Of a stretch of DNA of 64,000 bases, positions 12,332-25,590 are shown piece after piece (within the stretch, counting starts at the first letter, position 1; each line of letters opens with the position of its first letter). The translations under genes and the position numbers were made by a program. The notes below the pieces were generated by a model. The model was not told where the DNA came from. It did not search any database and saw only the letters and a list, made by a program, of their open reading frames with translations. Origin of the DNA: Chamaelirium japonicum. Taxonomy: Eukaryota > Streptophyta > Magnoliopsida > Liliales > Melanthiaceae. The stretch covers positions 186,001 through 250,000 of the forward strand of contig CANTAL010000099.1 of the NCBI GenBank assembly GCA_947650365.1, written 5' to 3'.

Positions 12332-14963
12332 TTAGAATGGATAGTACGAATGAATTAGAATGGATACCTTCGTGCAAATGAATTAGAATGGATCGTACGA
12401 ATGAGTAAGAATGGATCGTACGAATGAAATAGAATGGATCGTATGAATAAATTAGAATGGATCGTACAAACGAATTAGAATGGATCGTATGAATGAAACA
12501 GAATAGATCGTACGAGTGAATTAGAATGGATCGTATGAATGAATTAGAATGGATCGTATGAATGCATTAGAGTGGATACATTCGTACAAATGAATTAGAA
12601 TGGATCGTACGAATGAAATAGAATGGATCGAACGAATGAATTAGAGTGGATACATTCGTACAAATGAATTAGAATGGATCGTACGAATGAATTAGAATGG
12701 ATACATTCGTGCAAATGAATTAGAATGGATCGTACGAATGAAATAGAATGGATCGTAAGAATGAATTAGAATGGATACATTCATGTGAATGAATTAGAAT
12801 GGATCGTATGAATGAATTAGAATGGATACGAAGGAATTAGAATGGCAAATGGATCGTGCGAATGAATTAGAATGGATCGTGCGATAAGAATGGATCGTAC
12901 GAATGAAATAGAATAGATCGTACGGAAAAATGAATTTGGATCGTGCTAATGAATTTGAATGGATCGTACGAATGAATTAGAATGGATCGTACTAATGAAT
13001 TAGAATAGATTGTTCGAATGAATTAGAATGGATCGTACGAATGAATTAGAAAGGATATATTCGTGCGAATGAATTAGAATAGATCGTATGAATGAATTAG
13101 ATTGGATCGGATTAATGAATTAGAATGGATCGTGCGAATGAATTAGAATGGATCGTACGAATGAATTAGAATGGATAGATTCGTGCGAATGAATTTGAAT
13201 GGAACGTACAAAGGAATTAGAATGGATCGTACAAAGGAATTAGAATAGATCATACGAAGAAATTAGAATGGATCGTACGAATGAATTAGAATAGATCGTA
13301 CGATAAGAATGGATCGTACGAATGAAATAGAATAGATCGTATGGATAAATGAATTTGGATCTTTCTAATGAATTAGAATGGATCGTACGAATGAATTAGA
13401 ATTAGAATGGATCGTACGAAGGAATTAGAATGGATCGTATGAATGAATTAGAGTGGATACATTCGTGCGAATGAATTCGAATAGATCGTGCGAATGAATT
13501 AGAATGGATTGTACGAATGAATTAGAATAGATCGTACGAATGAATTAGAATGGATCATGCTAATGAATTAGAATTGATCGTACAAATGAATTAGAATAGA
13601 TTGTGCGAATGAATTAGAATGGATTGTACGAATGAATTAGAATGGATCATACGAATGAAATAGAATGGATGGTATGAATGAATTAGAATGGATCGTACGA
13701 AGGAATTAGAATGGATCGTACGAAGGAATTAGAATGGATAGTACGAATGAATTAGAATGGATACCTTCGTGCAAATGAATTAGAATGGATCGTACGAATG
13801 AGTAAGAATGGATCATACGAATGAAATAGAATGGATCATATGAATGAATTAGAATGGATTAGAATGGATCGTATGCATGAATTAGAATCGATCGTACGAA
13901 TGAATTAGAATAGATTGTGCGAATGAATTAGAATGGATCGTACGAATGAATTGGAATGGATACATTCGTGCGAATTCATTAGAATGGATCGTACGAATGA
14001 GTAAGAATGGATCGTGCGAATGAATTAGAATAGATCGTGCGAATGAATTTGAATGGATCGTACGAATGAATTAGAATGGATCGTATGAATGAATTAGAAA
14101 TGATCGTGCAAATGAGTTAGAATGGATCGTGCGAATGAATTAGAATGGATCGTACGAATGAATTAGAATGGATCGTATGAATGAATTAGATTGGATTGTA
14201 TTAATGAATTAGAATGGATCGTACGAATGAATTAGAATAGATCGTACGAATGAATTAGAAAGGATACATTCGTGCGAATGAATTAGAATGGATCGTATGA
14301 GTGTGAATGAATTAGAATGGATCGTGCGAATGAATTAGAATGGATCGTATTAATGAATTAGAATAGATCGTGCGAATGAATTAGAATGGATCGTATGAAT
14401 GAGTAAGAATGGATCGTGCGAATGAATTAGAATGGATCATATGAATGAATTAGAATGGATCGTATGAATGAATTAGAATGAATCGTATGAATGAATTAGA
14501 ATGGATCGTGCGAATAAATTAGAATGGATCGTATGAATAAATTAGAATAGATTGTACGAATGAATTAGAATGGATCGTACGAATGAATTAGCATGGATAC
14601 ATTCGTGCGAATGAATTAGAATGGATCGTATGAATGAATTAGAATCGACCGTACGAATGAATTAGAATGGATCATGCGAATTAATTAGAATGGATCATGC
14701 GAATGAATTAGAATGGATCGTACGAATGAAATAGAATGGATTGTACGAATGAGATAGAATGGATCGTGCGAATGAATTAGAATGGATCGTGCGAATGAAT
14801 TAGAATGGATCGTACGAATGAATTAGAATGGATCGTATGAATGAATTAGAATGGATCATACGAATGAATTAGAATGGATACATTCGTGCGAATGAATTAG
14901 AATGGATCGTGCGAATGAATTAGAATGGATCGTACGAATGAATTAGAATGGATACATTCGTGC
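12332..14963 (+). repeat. F block, 2.6 kb
   Basis: Includes an irregular stretch at about 12824-13400 with truncated units (GGATACGAAGG, GCGATAAGAATGG, GGATAAATGAATTTGG) that recurs near 26.3, 38.7 and 59.5 kb. The block ends in a class A dyad at 14964. Confidence 0.9.
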
Positions 14964-15824
14964 GAATCCATTCTATTTCATTCGTACGATCCATTCTAAT
15001 TCATTCGCACGATCCATTCTAATTCATTCAAATGATCCATTCTAATTCATTCGTACGATCCATTCTAATTCATTCGTACGATCCATTCTAATTCATTCGC
15101 ACAATCTATTCTAATTCATTCGTACGATCCATTCTAATTCATTCGCACGATCCATTCTAATTCATTCATACGATCCATTCTATTTCATTTGTACGATCCA
15201 TTCTAATTCATTCGCATGAATGTATCCATTCTATTTCATTTGTACAATCCATTCTTACTCAATCGTATGATCCATTCTAATCCATTCGCACAATCTATTC
15301 TAATTCATTCGTACGATCCATTCTATTTCATTCGTACGGTCCATTCTAATTCATACGATCCATTCTATTTCATTCATACGATCCATTTTAATTCATTCGC
15401 ACGATCCATTCTAATTCATTCATACGATCCATTCTAATTCATTCGTACGATCCATTCTAATTTCTTCGTATGATCTATTCTAATTCCTTCGTATGATCCA
15501 TTCTAATTCCTTCGTACGATCCATTCAAATTCATTCGCACGAATCTATCCATTCTAATTCATTCGTACGATCCATTCTAATTCATTCGCACGATCCATTC
15601 TAATTCATTCATATGATCCATTCTAATTCATTCGTACGATCCATTCTAATTCATTCGTACGATCCATTCTAATTCATTCGCACAATCTATTCTAATTCAT
15701 TCGTACGATCCATTCTTATTCATTCGCACGATCCATTCTAATTCATTCATACGATCCATTCTATTCCATTCTAATTCCTTCGTACGATCCATATTCTAAT
15801 TCATTCGCACGATCCATTCGCACG
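14964..15824 (-). repeat. R block, 0.86 kb
   Basis: Opens with a class A dyad but lacks the TTTGCACGAAGG marker at 270 bp. It contains the stop-poor variant series (CTATTTC, CTTACTC, TAATCC) at 15216-15437 that recurs on both strands elsewhere. It returns to F at GATCCATTCGCACGAATGG near 15824. Confidence 0.87.
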
Positions 15825-16470
15825 AATGGATTGTACGAATGAAATAGAATAGATCGTACGAATGAATTAGAATGGATCATGCAAATGGATTAGAATTGAT
15901 CGTACGAATGAATTAGAATAGATTGTGCGAATGAATTAGAATGGATCGTACGAATGAATTGGAATGGATACATTCGTGCGAATGAATTAGAATGGATCGT
16001 ATGAATGAATTAGAGTGGATACATTCGTAGAAATGAATTAGAATGGATCGTACGAATGAATTAGAATGGATACATTTGTGCGAATGAATTAGAATGGATC
16101 ATATGAATTAATTAAAATGGATCGTTTGAGTGAATGCGAATGGATCGTGCGAATGAATTAGAATGGATTGTACGAATGAATTAGAATGGATCGTACGAAT
16201 GAATTAGAATGGATCGTATGAATGAATTAGAATGGATCGTGCGAATGAATTAGAATGAAACGTACGAATGAAATAGAATGGATCGTATGAATGAATTAGA
16301 GTTGATACATTCATACAAATGAATTAGAATGGATTGAATTAGAATGAATCGTACGAATGAATTAGAATGGATCGTGCGAATGAATTAGAATGGATCGTAC
16401 GAATGAATTAGAATGGATCGTACGAAGGAAATAGAATGGATCGTACGAATGAATTAGAAAGGATACATTC
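15825..16470 (+). repeat. F block, 0.65 kb
   Basis: Carries CGTTTGAGTGAATGCGAATGG near 16123, the F counterpart of the CACTCAAACG marker. It ends at a class B dyad (GAATTC at 16471). Confidence 0.87.
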
Positions 16471-16654
16471 GAATTCATTCGTACGATCCATTCTAATTCC
16501 TTCGTACGATCCATATTCTAATTTATTCGCACGATCCATACTAATTCATTCGCACGATCCATTCTAATTCATTCATACGATCCATTCTAATTCATTCACA
16601 CAATCCATTCTAATTCATTCTAATTTATTCGTATGTGAGTGGATCGTGTTTTTT
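16471..16654 (-). repeat. Partial beta module B-D
   Basis: Class B GAATTC at 16471-16476 and the class D T6 run at 16649-16654, end to end 178 bp. Between them are R units including the CATATTC variant. Orientation returns to F at the class D sequence. No class E junction lies 461 bp upstream. Confidence 0.88.
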
Positions 16655-18309
16655 CATGCTAATGAATTAGAATGGATCGTACGAATGAATTAGAATGGAT
16701 ACATTCGTGCGAAAGAATTAGAATGGATCGTATGAATGAATTAGATTGGATCGTATAAATGAATTAGAATGGATCGTACGAATGAATTAGAATGGATCGT
16801 GCTAATGAATTAGAATGGATCTTGCGAATGAATTAGAATGGATCGTGCGAATGATTTAGAATGGATCGTACGAATGAATTAGAATGGATCGTTCGAATGA
16901 ATTAGAATAGATTGTGCGAATGAATTAGAATGGATCGTACGAATGAATTAGAAAGGATACATTCGTGCGAATGAATTAGAATGGATCGTATGAGTGTGAA
17001 TGAATTAGAATGGATCGTGCGAATGAATTAGAATGGATCGTATTAATGAATTAGAATGGATCGTGCGAATGAATTAGAATGGATCGTACGAATGAGTAAG
17101 AATGGATCGTGCGAATGAATTAGAATGGATCATATGAATGAATTAGAATGGATCGTATGAATGAATTAGAATGGATCGTGCGAATAAATTAGAATGGATC
17201 GTATGAATGAATTAGAATAGATTGTGCGAATGAATTAGAATGGATCGTACGAATGAATTAGAATGGATACATTCGTGCGAATGAATTAGAATGGATCGTA
17301 TGAATGGATTAGAATCGATCGTACGAATGAATTAGAATGGATCATGCGAATGAATTAGAATGGATCGTGCGAATGAATTAGAATGGATCGTACGAATGAA
17401 ATAGAATGGATTGTACGAATGAAATAGAATGGATCGTACGAATGAATTAGAATGGATACATTCATGCGAATGAATTAGAATGGATCATACGAATGAATTA
17501 GAATGGATTCATTCGTGCGAATGAATTAGAATGGATCGTACGAATGAGTAAGAATGGATCGTACGAATGAATTAGAATGGATTGAATTAGAATGAATCGT
17601 ACGAATGAATTAGAATGGATCGTACGAATGAATTAGAATGGATCGTACGAATGAATTAGAATGGATTGAATTAGAATGAATCGTATGAATGAATTAGAAT
17701 GAATCATACCGTACGAATGAATTAGAATGGATCATACGAAGGAATTAGAATGGATCGTACGAATGAATTAGAATGGATCGTGCGAAGGAATTAGAATGGA
17801 TCGTACGAAGGAATTAGAATGGATAGTACGAATGAGTTAGAATGGATACCTTCGTGCAAATGAATTAGAATGGATCGTACGAATGAGTAAGAATGGATCG
17901 TACGAATGAAATAGAATGGATCGTATGAATGAATTAGAATGGATCGTGCGAATGAATTAGAATGGATCGTACGAATGAATTAGAATAGATTGTGCGAATG
18001 AATTAGAATGGATCGTACGAATGAAATAGAATGGATCGTACGGATGAATTAGAATGGATCGTGCGAATGAATTAGAATGGATCGTACGAATGAGTAAGAA
18101 TGGATCGTATGAATGAATTAGAATGGATCGTGCGAATGAATTAAAATGGATCGTATGAATGAAATAGAATGGATCGTATGAATTAGAATGGACCGTACGA
18201 ATGAAATAGAATGGATCGTACGAATGAATTAGAATAGATTGTGCGAATGGATTAGAATGGATCATACGATTGAGTAAGAATGGATTGTACGAATGAAATA
18301 GAATGGATC
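16655..18309 (+). repeat. F block, 1.65 kb
   Basis: From 16358 to about 17766 the sequence matches 18745-20153 at a constant offset of 2387 bp. The last part (17957-18265) contains the stop-poor series in F orientation. It ends in an unclassified F-to-R join, GGATCAACTC. Confidence 0.88.
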
Positions 18310-18399
18310 AACTCTAATTCATACGATCCATTCTAATTCATTCGCACGAATGTATCAACTCTAATTCATTCGTACGATCCATTCTAATTCATTCATACA
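18310..18399 (-). repeat. Short R block
   Basis: About 90 bp of R units between an unclassified join and the class E junction (ACATGT at 18397). Confidence 0.82.
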
Positions 18400-19041
18400 T
18401 GTACGAATGAATTAGAATGGATACATTTGTGCGAATGAATTAGAATGGATCGTATGAATGAATTAGATTGGATCGTATGCATGAATTAGAATGGATCGTG
18501 CGAATGAATTAGAATGGATCGTACGAATGAATTAGAATGGATCGAACGAATGAATTAGAATGGATACATTCGTGCAAAAGAATTAGAATGGATTGTATGA
18601 ATGAATTAGAATGGATCGTGCGAATGAATTAGAATGGATCGTACGAATGAATTAGAATTGATACATTCGTGCGAAAGAATTAGAATAGATCGTATGAATG
18701 AATTAGAATGGATCGTATGAATGAAATAGAATGGATCGTACGAATGAATTAGAATGGATTGTGCGAATGAATTAGAATGGATCGTACGAATGAATTAGAA
18801 TGGATCGTACGAAGGAATTAGAATGGATCGTATGAATGAATTAGAAAGGATACATTCGAATTCATTCGTACGATCCACTCTAATTCCTTCGTACGATCCA
18901 TATTCTAATTCATTCGCACGATCCATTCTAATTCATTCGCACGATCCATTCTAATTCATTCCTACGATCCATTCTAATTCATTCACACAATCTATTCTAA
19001 TTCATTCTAATTTATTCGTATGTGAGTGGATCGTGTTTTTT
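18397..19041. repeat. Complete beta module E-B-D
   Basis: Class E ACATGT at 18397-18402, class B GAATTC at 18858-18863, class D T6 at 19036-19041. E-to-B spacing is 461 bp and B-to-D is 178 bp. Units are F from E to B and R from B to D. This is the only complete copy in this orientation; the other three (24923, 31160, 53423) are reversed. Confidence 0.9.
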
Positions 19042-20390
19042 CGTGCTAATGAATTAGAATGGATCGTACGAATGAATTAGAATGGATACATTCATGCGAA
19101 AGAATTAGAATGGATCGTATGAATGAATTAGATTGGATCGTATAAATGAATTAGAATGGATCGTACGAATGAATTAGAATGGATCGTGCGAATGAATTAG
19201 AATGGATCGTGCGAATGAATTAGAATGGATCGTACGAAAGAATTAGAATGGATCGTACGAATGAATTAGAATGGATCGTTCGAATGAATTAGAATAGATT
19301 GTGCGAATGAATTAGAATGGATCGTACGAATGATTTAGAAAGGATACATTCGTGCGAATGAATTAGAATGGATCGTATAAGTGTGAATGAATTAGAATGG
19401 ATCGTGCGAATGAATTAGAATGGATCGTATTAATGAATTAGAATGGATCGTGCGAATGAATTAGAATGGATCGTACGAATGAGTAAGAATGGATCGTGCG
19501 AATGAATTAGAATGGATCATATGAATGAATTAGAATGGATCGTATGAATGAATTAGAATGGATCGTGCGAATAAATTAGAATGGATCGTATGAATGAATT
19601 AGAATAGATTGTGCGAATGAATTAGAATGGATCGTACGAATGAATTTGAATGGATACATTCGTGCGAATGAATTAGAATAGATCGTATGAATGAATTAGA
19701 ATCGATCGTACGAATGAATTAGAATAGATCATGCGAATGAATTAGAATGGATCGTGCGAATGAATTAGAATGGATCGTACGAATGAAATAGAATGGATTG
19801 TACGAATGAGATAGAATGGATCGTACGAATGAATTAGAATGGATACATTCATGCGAATGAATTAGAATGGATCATACGAATGAATTAGAATAGATTCATT
19901 CGTGCGAATGAATTAGAATGGATCGTACGAATGAGTAAGAATGGATCGTACGAATGAATTAGAATGGATTGAATTAGAATGAATCGTAGGAATGAATTAG
20001 AATGGATCGTACGAATGAAACAGAATGGATCGTACGAATAAATTAGAATGGATTGAATTAGAATGAATCGTACGAATGAAATAGAATGAATCATACCGTA
20101 CGAATGAATTAGAATGGATCATACGAAGGAATTAGAATGGATCGTACGAATGAATTATACGAATGAAATAGAATGGATTATACGAATGAAATAGAATTGA
20201 TCGTACGAATGAATTAGAATGGATCGTATGAATGAATTAGAATGGATCGTGCGAATGAATTAGAATAGATCGTACGAATGAATTAGAATGGATCGTATGA
20301 ATGAATTAGAATGGATCGTAGTAATGATTTAGAATGGATCCTACGAATGAATTAGAATAGATTGTGCGAATGAATTAGAATGGATCTGGA
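19042..20390 (+). repeat. F block, 1.35 kb
   Basis: Second copy of the series at 16655-17766 (offset 2387 bp). It ends at a class C dyad at about 20383-20399 (GGATCTGGATCGTGT then ATCC). Confidence 0.88.
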
Positions 20391-20856
20391 TCGTGTATCC
20401 ATTCTAATTCATTCGTACGACCCATTCTAATTCATTCGCACGATCTATTCTAATTCATTTGTACGATCTAATCTATTTCATTCGTACAATCCATTCTAAT
20501 TCATTCATACGATCCATTCTAATTCATTCGTGCAATCCATTCTATTTCATTCGTACAATCCATTCTATTTGTACGATCCATTCTATTTCATTCGTACAAT
20601 CCATTCTAATTCATTCGTGCGAATGAATTAGAATGGATCGTACGAATGAATTAGAATGGATACATTCGTGCAAAATAATTAGAATAGATCGTATGAATGA
20701 ATTAGAATGGATCGTATGAATGAAATAGAATGGATCGTACGAATGAATTAGAATGGATCGTGCGAATGAATTAGAATGGATCGTATGAATGAATTAGAAT
20801 GGATCGTACGAAGGAATTAGAATGGATCGTACGAATGAATTAGAAAGGATACATTC
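20391..20856. repeat. R then F short blocks
   Basis: R 20391-20622 follows the class C dyad and contains an eroded CTATTTGTACG unit. F 20623-20856 leads to a class B dyad (GAATTC at 20857). Confidence 0.84.
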
Positions 20857-21017
20857 GAATTCATTCGTACGATCCATTCTAATTCCTTCGTACGATCCAT
20901 ATTCTAATTCATTCGCACGATCCATTCTAATTCATTCATACGATTCATTCTAATTCAATCACACAATCCATTCTAATTCATTCTAATTTATTCGTATGTA
21001 AGTGGATCGTGTTTTTT
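20857..21017 (-). repeat. Partial beta module B-D, short form
   Basis: GAATTC at 20857-20862 and T6 at 21012-21017, end to end 155 bp, exactly one 23-bp unit less than at 16471 and 18858. Units between are R; F resumes at class D. Confidence 0.88.
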
Positions 21018-21427
21018 CGTGCTAATGAATTAGAATGGATCGTACGAATGAATTAGAATGGATACATTCGTGCGAAAGAATTAGAATGGATCGTATGAAT
21101 GAATTAGATTGGATCGTATAAATGAATTAGAATGGATCATACGAATGAATTAGAATGGATCGTGCGAATGAATTAGAATGGATCGTGCGAATGAATTAGA
21201 ATGGATCGTATGAATGAATTAGAATGGATCGTACGAATGAATTAGAATGGATCGTATGAATGAATTAGAATGGATCGTGCGAATGAATTAGAATGGATCG
21301 TACGAATGAATTAGAATGGATCGTATGAATGAATTAGAATGGATCGTGCGAATGAATTAGAATGGATCGTGCGAATGAATTAGAATATGGATCGTACGAA
21401 GGAATTAGAATGGATCGTACGAATGAA
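21018..21427 (+). repeat. F block, 0.41 kb
   Basis: Regular F units; near 21385 a GAATATGG unit precedes the class B dyad at 21425. Confidence 0.86.
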
Positions 21428-21891
21428 TTCGAATGTATCCTTTCTAATTCATTCGTACGATCCATTCTAATTCCTTCGTACGATCCATTCTAATTCATTC
21501 ATACGATCCATTCTAATTCATTCGCACGATCCATTCTAATTCATTCGTACGATCCATTCTATTTCATTCATACGATCCATTCTAATTCATTCATATGATC
21601 TATTCTAATTATTTCGCACGAATGTATTCATTCTAATTCATTCGTACGATCCATTCTAATTCATTCGCACGATCCATTATAATTCATTCATACAATCCAT
21701 TCTAATTCTTTTGCACGAATGTATCCATTCTAATTCATTCATTCGATCCATTCTAATTCATTCGTATGATCCATTCTAATTCATTCGCACGATCCATTCT
21801 AATTCATTCATACGATCCTATCTAATTCATTCATACGATCCATTCTAATTCATTCGCACGAATGTATCCATTCTAATTCATTCGTACATGT
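21425..21891 (-). repeat. Partial beta module B-E
   Basis: Class B GAATTC at 21425 and class E ACATGT at 21886, 461 bp start to start. The block between is R. No class D junction is found 155-201 bp upstream. Confidence 0.88.
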
Positions 21892-22557
21892 ATGAATGAA
21901 TTAGAATGGATCGTACGAATGAATTAGAGTTGATACATTCGTGTGAATGAATTAGAATGGATCGTACGAATGAATTAGATTGGATCGTATGAATGAATTA
22001 GAATGGATTGTGCGAATGAATTTAAATGGATCGTATGAATGAAATAGAATGGATCGTATGAATTAGAATGGATCGTACGAATGAAATAGAATGGTTCGTA
22101 CGAATGAATTTGAATAGATTGTGCGAATGGATTAAAATGGATCATACGATTGAATAAAATGGATTGTACGAATGAAATAGAATAGATCGTACGAATGAAT
22201 TAGAATGGATCATGCTAATGAATTAGAATTGGTCGTACGAATGAATTAGAATAGATAGTGCGAATGAATTAGAATGGATCATACGAATGAATTGGAATGG
22301 ATACATTCGTTTGAATGAATTAGAATGGATCGTATAAATGAATTAGAGTGGATACATTCGTACAAATGAATTAGAATGGATCGTACGAATGAATTAGAAT
22401 GGATACATTCGTGCGAATGAATTAGAATGGATCATATGAATGAATTAGAATAGATCGTTTGAGTGAATGCGAATGGATCGTGCGAATGAATTAGAATGGA
22501 TTGTACGAATGAATTAGAATGGATCGTACGAATAAATTAGAATGGATACATTCGTGC
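21889..22557 (+). repeat. F block, 0.67 kb
   Basis: Starts at class E with the GAGTTGATACATTCG variant also seen after class E at 25.6, 31.8 and 54.0 kb. It contains CGTTTGAGTGAATGCG near 22457 and ends at a class A dyad (22558). Confidence 0.87.
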
Positions 22558-23462
22558 GAATCCATTCTATTTCATTCGTACGATCCATTCTAATTCATTC
22601 GCACGATCCATCCTAATTCATTCATACGATCCATTCTAATTCATTCGTACGATCCATTCTAATTCATTCGTATGATCGATTCTAATTCATTCGAACAATC
22701 TATTCTAATTCATTCGTACGATCCATTCTAATTCATTCGCACGATCCATTCTAATTCATTCATACGATCCATTCTATTTCATTCGTACGATCCATTCTTA
22801 CTCATTCGTACGATCCATTCTAATTCATTTGAACGAAGGTATCAATTCTAATTCATTCGTACTATCCATTCTAATTCCTTCGTACGATCCATTCTAATTC
22901 CTTCGTACGATCCATTCTAATTTATTCGTACAATCCATTCTAATTCATTCGTACGATCCAGTCTAATTCCTTCGTTTGATCCATTCTAATTCATTCGTAC
23001 GGTATGATTCATTCTAATTCATTCGTACGATTCATTCTAATTCAATCCATTCTAATTCATTCGTACGATCCATTCTGTTTCATTCGTACGATCAATTCTA
23101 ATTCATTCGTACGATTCATTCCAATTCAATCCATTCTAATTCATTCGTACGATCCATTCTTACTCATTCGTACGATCCATTCTAATTCATTCGCATGAAT
23201 GAATCCATTCTAATTCATTCGTATGATCCATTCTAATTCATTCGCATGAATGTATCCATTCTAATTCATTCGTACGATCCATTCTATCTCATTCGTACAA
23301 TCCATTCTATTTCATTCGTACGATCCATTCTAATTCATTCGCACGATCCATTCTAATTCATTCGCATGATCCATTCTAATTCATTCGTACGATCGATTCT
23401 AATTCATTCATACGATCCATTCTAATTCATTCGCACGAATGTATCCATTCTAATTCATTCGA
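22558..23462 (-). repeat. R block, 0.9 kb (alpha module at left)
   Basis: Class A GAATCC at 22558; marker TTTGAACGAAGG begins at 22828 (270 bp) and GGTATGATTC at 23001 (443 bp). The same three landmarks at the same spacing occur at 28641 and 39710. It ends at a 16-bp inverted repeat around an AA spacer at 23462-23463. Confidence 0.9.
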
Positions 23463-24368
23463 ACGAATGAATTAGAATGTGAATGAATTAGAATGGATCG
23501 TGCGAATGAATTAGAATGGATCGTGCGAATGAATTAGAATGGATCGTATTAATGAATTAGAATGGATCGTATGAATGAAATAGAATAGATCGTACGAATG
23601 AATTAGAATGGATCAAATGAATGAATTAGAATGGATCGTACGAAGGAATTAGAATGGATTGTATGAATGAATTAGAATAGATCGTATGAATGAATTAGAA
23701 TGGATCTTACGAATGAATTAGAATGGATCGTATGAATTAGAATGGATCGTACGAAGGAATTAGAATGGATCGTATGAATGAATTAGATTGGATCGTATTA
23801 ATGAATTTGAATGGATCGTATGAATGAATTAGATTGGATCGTATGAATGAATTAGAATGGATCGTACGAATGAGTAAGAATGGATCATACAAATGAATTA
23901 GAATGGATTGAATTAGAATGAATCGTACGAATGAATTAGAATGGATCATACGAAGGAATTAGAATGGATCGTACGAATGAATTAGAATGGATCGTACGAA
24001 TGAATTAGAATGGATCGTACGAATGAATTAGAATGAATCGTACGAAGGAATTAAAATGGATAGTACGAATGAATTAGAATGGATACCTTCGTGCAAATGA
24101 ATTAGAATGGATCATACGAATGAGTAAGAATGGATCGTACGAATGAAATAGAATGGATTGTATGAATGAATTAGAATGGATCGTGCAAATGAATTAGAGT
24201 GGATCGTACGAATGAATTAGAATAGATTGTGCGAATAAATTAGAATGGATCGTACGAATGAATTAGAATGGATCGTACGAATGAATTAGAATGGATCATA
24301 TGAATGAATTAGAATGGATCGTGCGTATGAATTAGAATGGATCGTACGAATGAAATAGAATGGATTCG
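23463..24368 (+). repeat. F block, 0.9 kb
   Basis: Ends in an F-oriented alpha module: marker CAAA ends at 24097, class A GGATTC ends at 24367, spacing 270 bp. A 19-bp unit is at about 23731. Confidence 0.88.
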
Positions 24369-24940
24369 CACGAATGTATCCATTCTAATTCATTCGTACG
24401 ATCCATTCTAATTCATTCGTACAATCCATTCTAATTCATTCGCACGATCCATTCTTACTCATTCGTACGATCCATTCTAATTCATTCGCACGATCCATTC
24501 TAATTCATTAATACGATCCATTCTAATTCATTCGCACGATCCATTCTAATTCATTCACACTCATACGATCCATTCTTACTCATTCGCACGAATGTATCCT
24601 TTCTAATTCATTCGTACGATCCATTCTAATTCATTCGCACAATCTATTCTAATTCATTCGAAATATCCATTCTAATTCATTCGTACGATCTATTCTAATT
24701 CATTCGTACGATCCATTCTAATTCATTCGCACGATCCATTCTAATTCATTCGCACGATCCATTGTAATTCATTAGCACGATCCATTCTAATTCATTCGTA
24801 CGATCCATTCTAATTCATTTATACGATCCAATCTAATTCATTCATACGATCCATTCTAATTCTTTCGCACAAATGTATCCATTCTAATTAATTCGTACGA
24901 TCCATTCTAATTCATTAGCACGAAAAAACACGATCCACTC
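24369..24940 (-). repeat. R block, 0.57 kb
   Basis: R units from the class A dyad to the class D junction. It includes the CACACTCATACG variant near 24556 that also precedes class D at 30.8 and 53.05 kb. Confidence 0.87.
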
Positions 24941-25590
24941 ACATACGAATAAATTAGAATGAATTAGAATGGATTGTGTGAATGAATTAGAATGGATCGT
25001 ATGAATGAATTAGAATGGATCGTGCGAATAAATTAGAATAGATCGTACGAATGAATTAGAATATGGATCGTACGAAGGAATTAGAATGGATCGTACGAAG
25101 GAATTAGAAAGGATCGTACGAATGAATTCGAATGTATCCTTTCTAATTCATTCGTACGATCCATTCTAATTCCTTCGTACGATCCATTCTAATTCATTCG
25201 TACGATCCATTCTAATTCATTCGCACGATCTATTCTAATTCATTCGTACGATCCATTCTATTTCATTCATACGATCCATTCTAATTCATTCATACGATCT
25301 ATTCTAATTCTTTCGCACGAATGTATCCATTCTAATTCATTCGTACGATCCATTCTAATTCATTCGCACGATCCATTCTAATTCATTCATACAATCCATT
25401 CTAATTCTTTTGCACGAATGTATCCATTCTAATTCATTCGTTCGATCCATTCTAATTCATTCGTACGATCCATTCTAATTCATTCGCACGATCCATTCTA
25501 ATTCATGCATACGATCCAATCTAATTTATTCATACGATCCATTCTAATTCATTCGCACGAATGTATCCATTCTAATTCATTCGTACATGT
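24923..25590. repeat. Complete beta module D-B-E, long form
   Basis: Class D A6 at 24923-24928, class B GAATTC at 25124-25129, class E ACATGT at 25585-25590. D-to-B is 201 bp, one unit longer than the 178-bp form; B-to-E is 461 bp. Units are F from D to B and R from B to E. Confidence 0.9.

Noticed and set aside
14940-14990. Invertible promoter or site-specific recombinase site at class A dyads
   Set aside because: No recombinase gene or unique sequence is present, and the dyads are copied together with flanking units, which explains their conservation without site-specific inversion.
16640-16660. Transposon or retroposon remnant at the A6/T6 sequence
   Set aside because: Only about 45 bp, always at the same orientation switch, with no terminal repeats, target-site duplication or coding remnant. 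It is copied as part of a satellite module.
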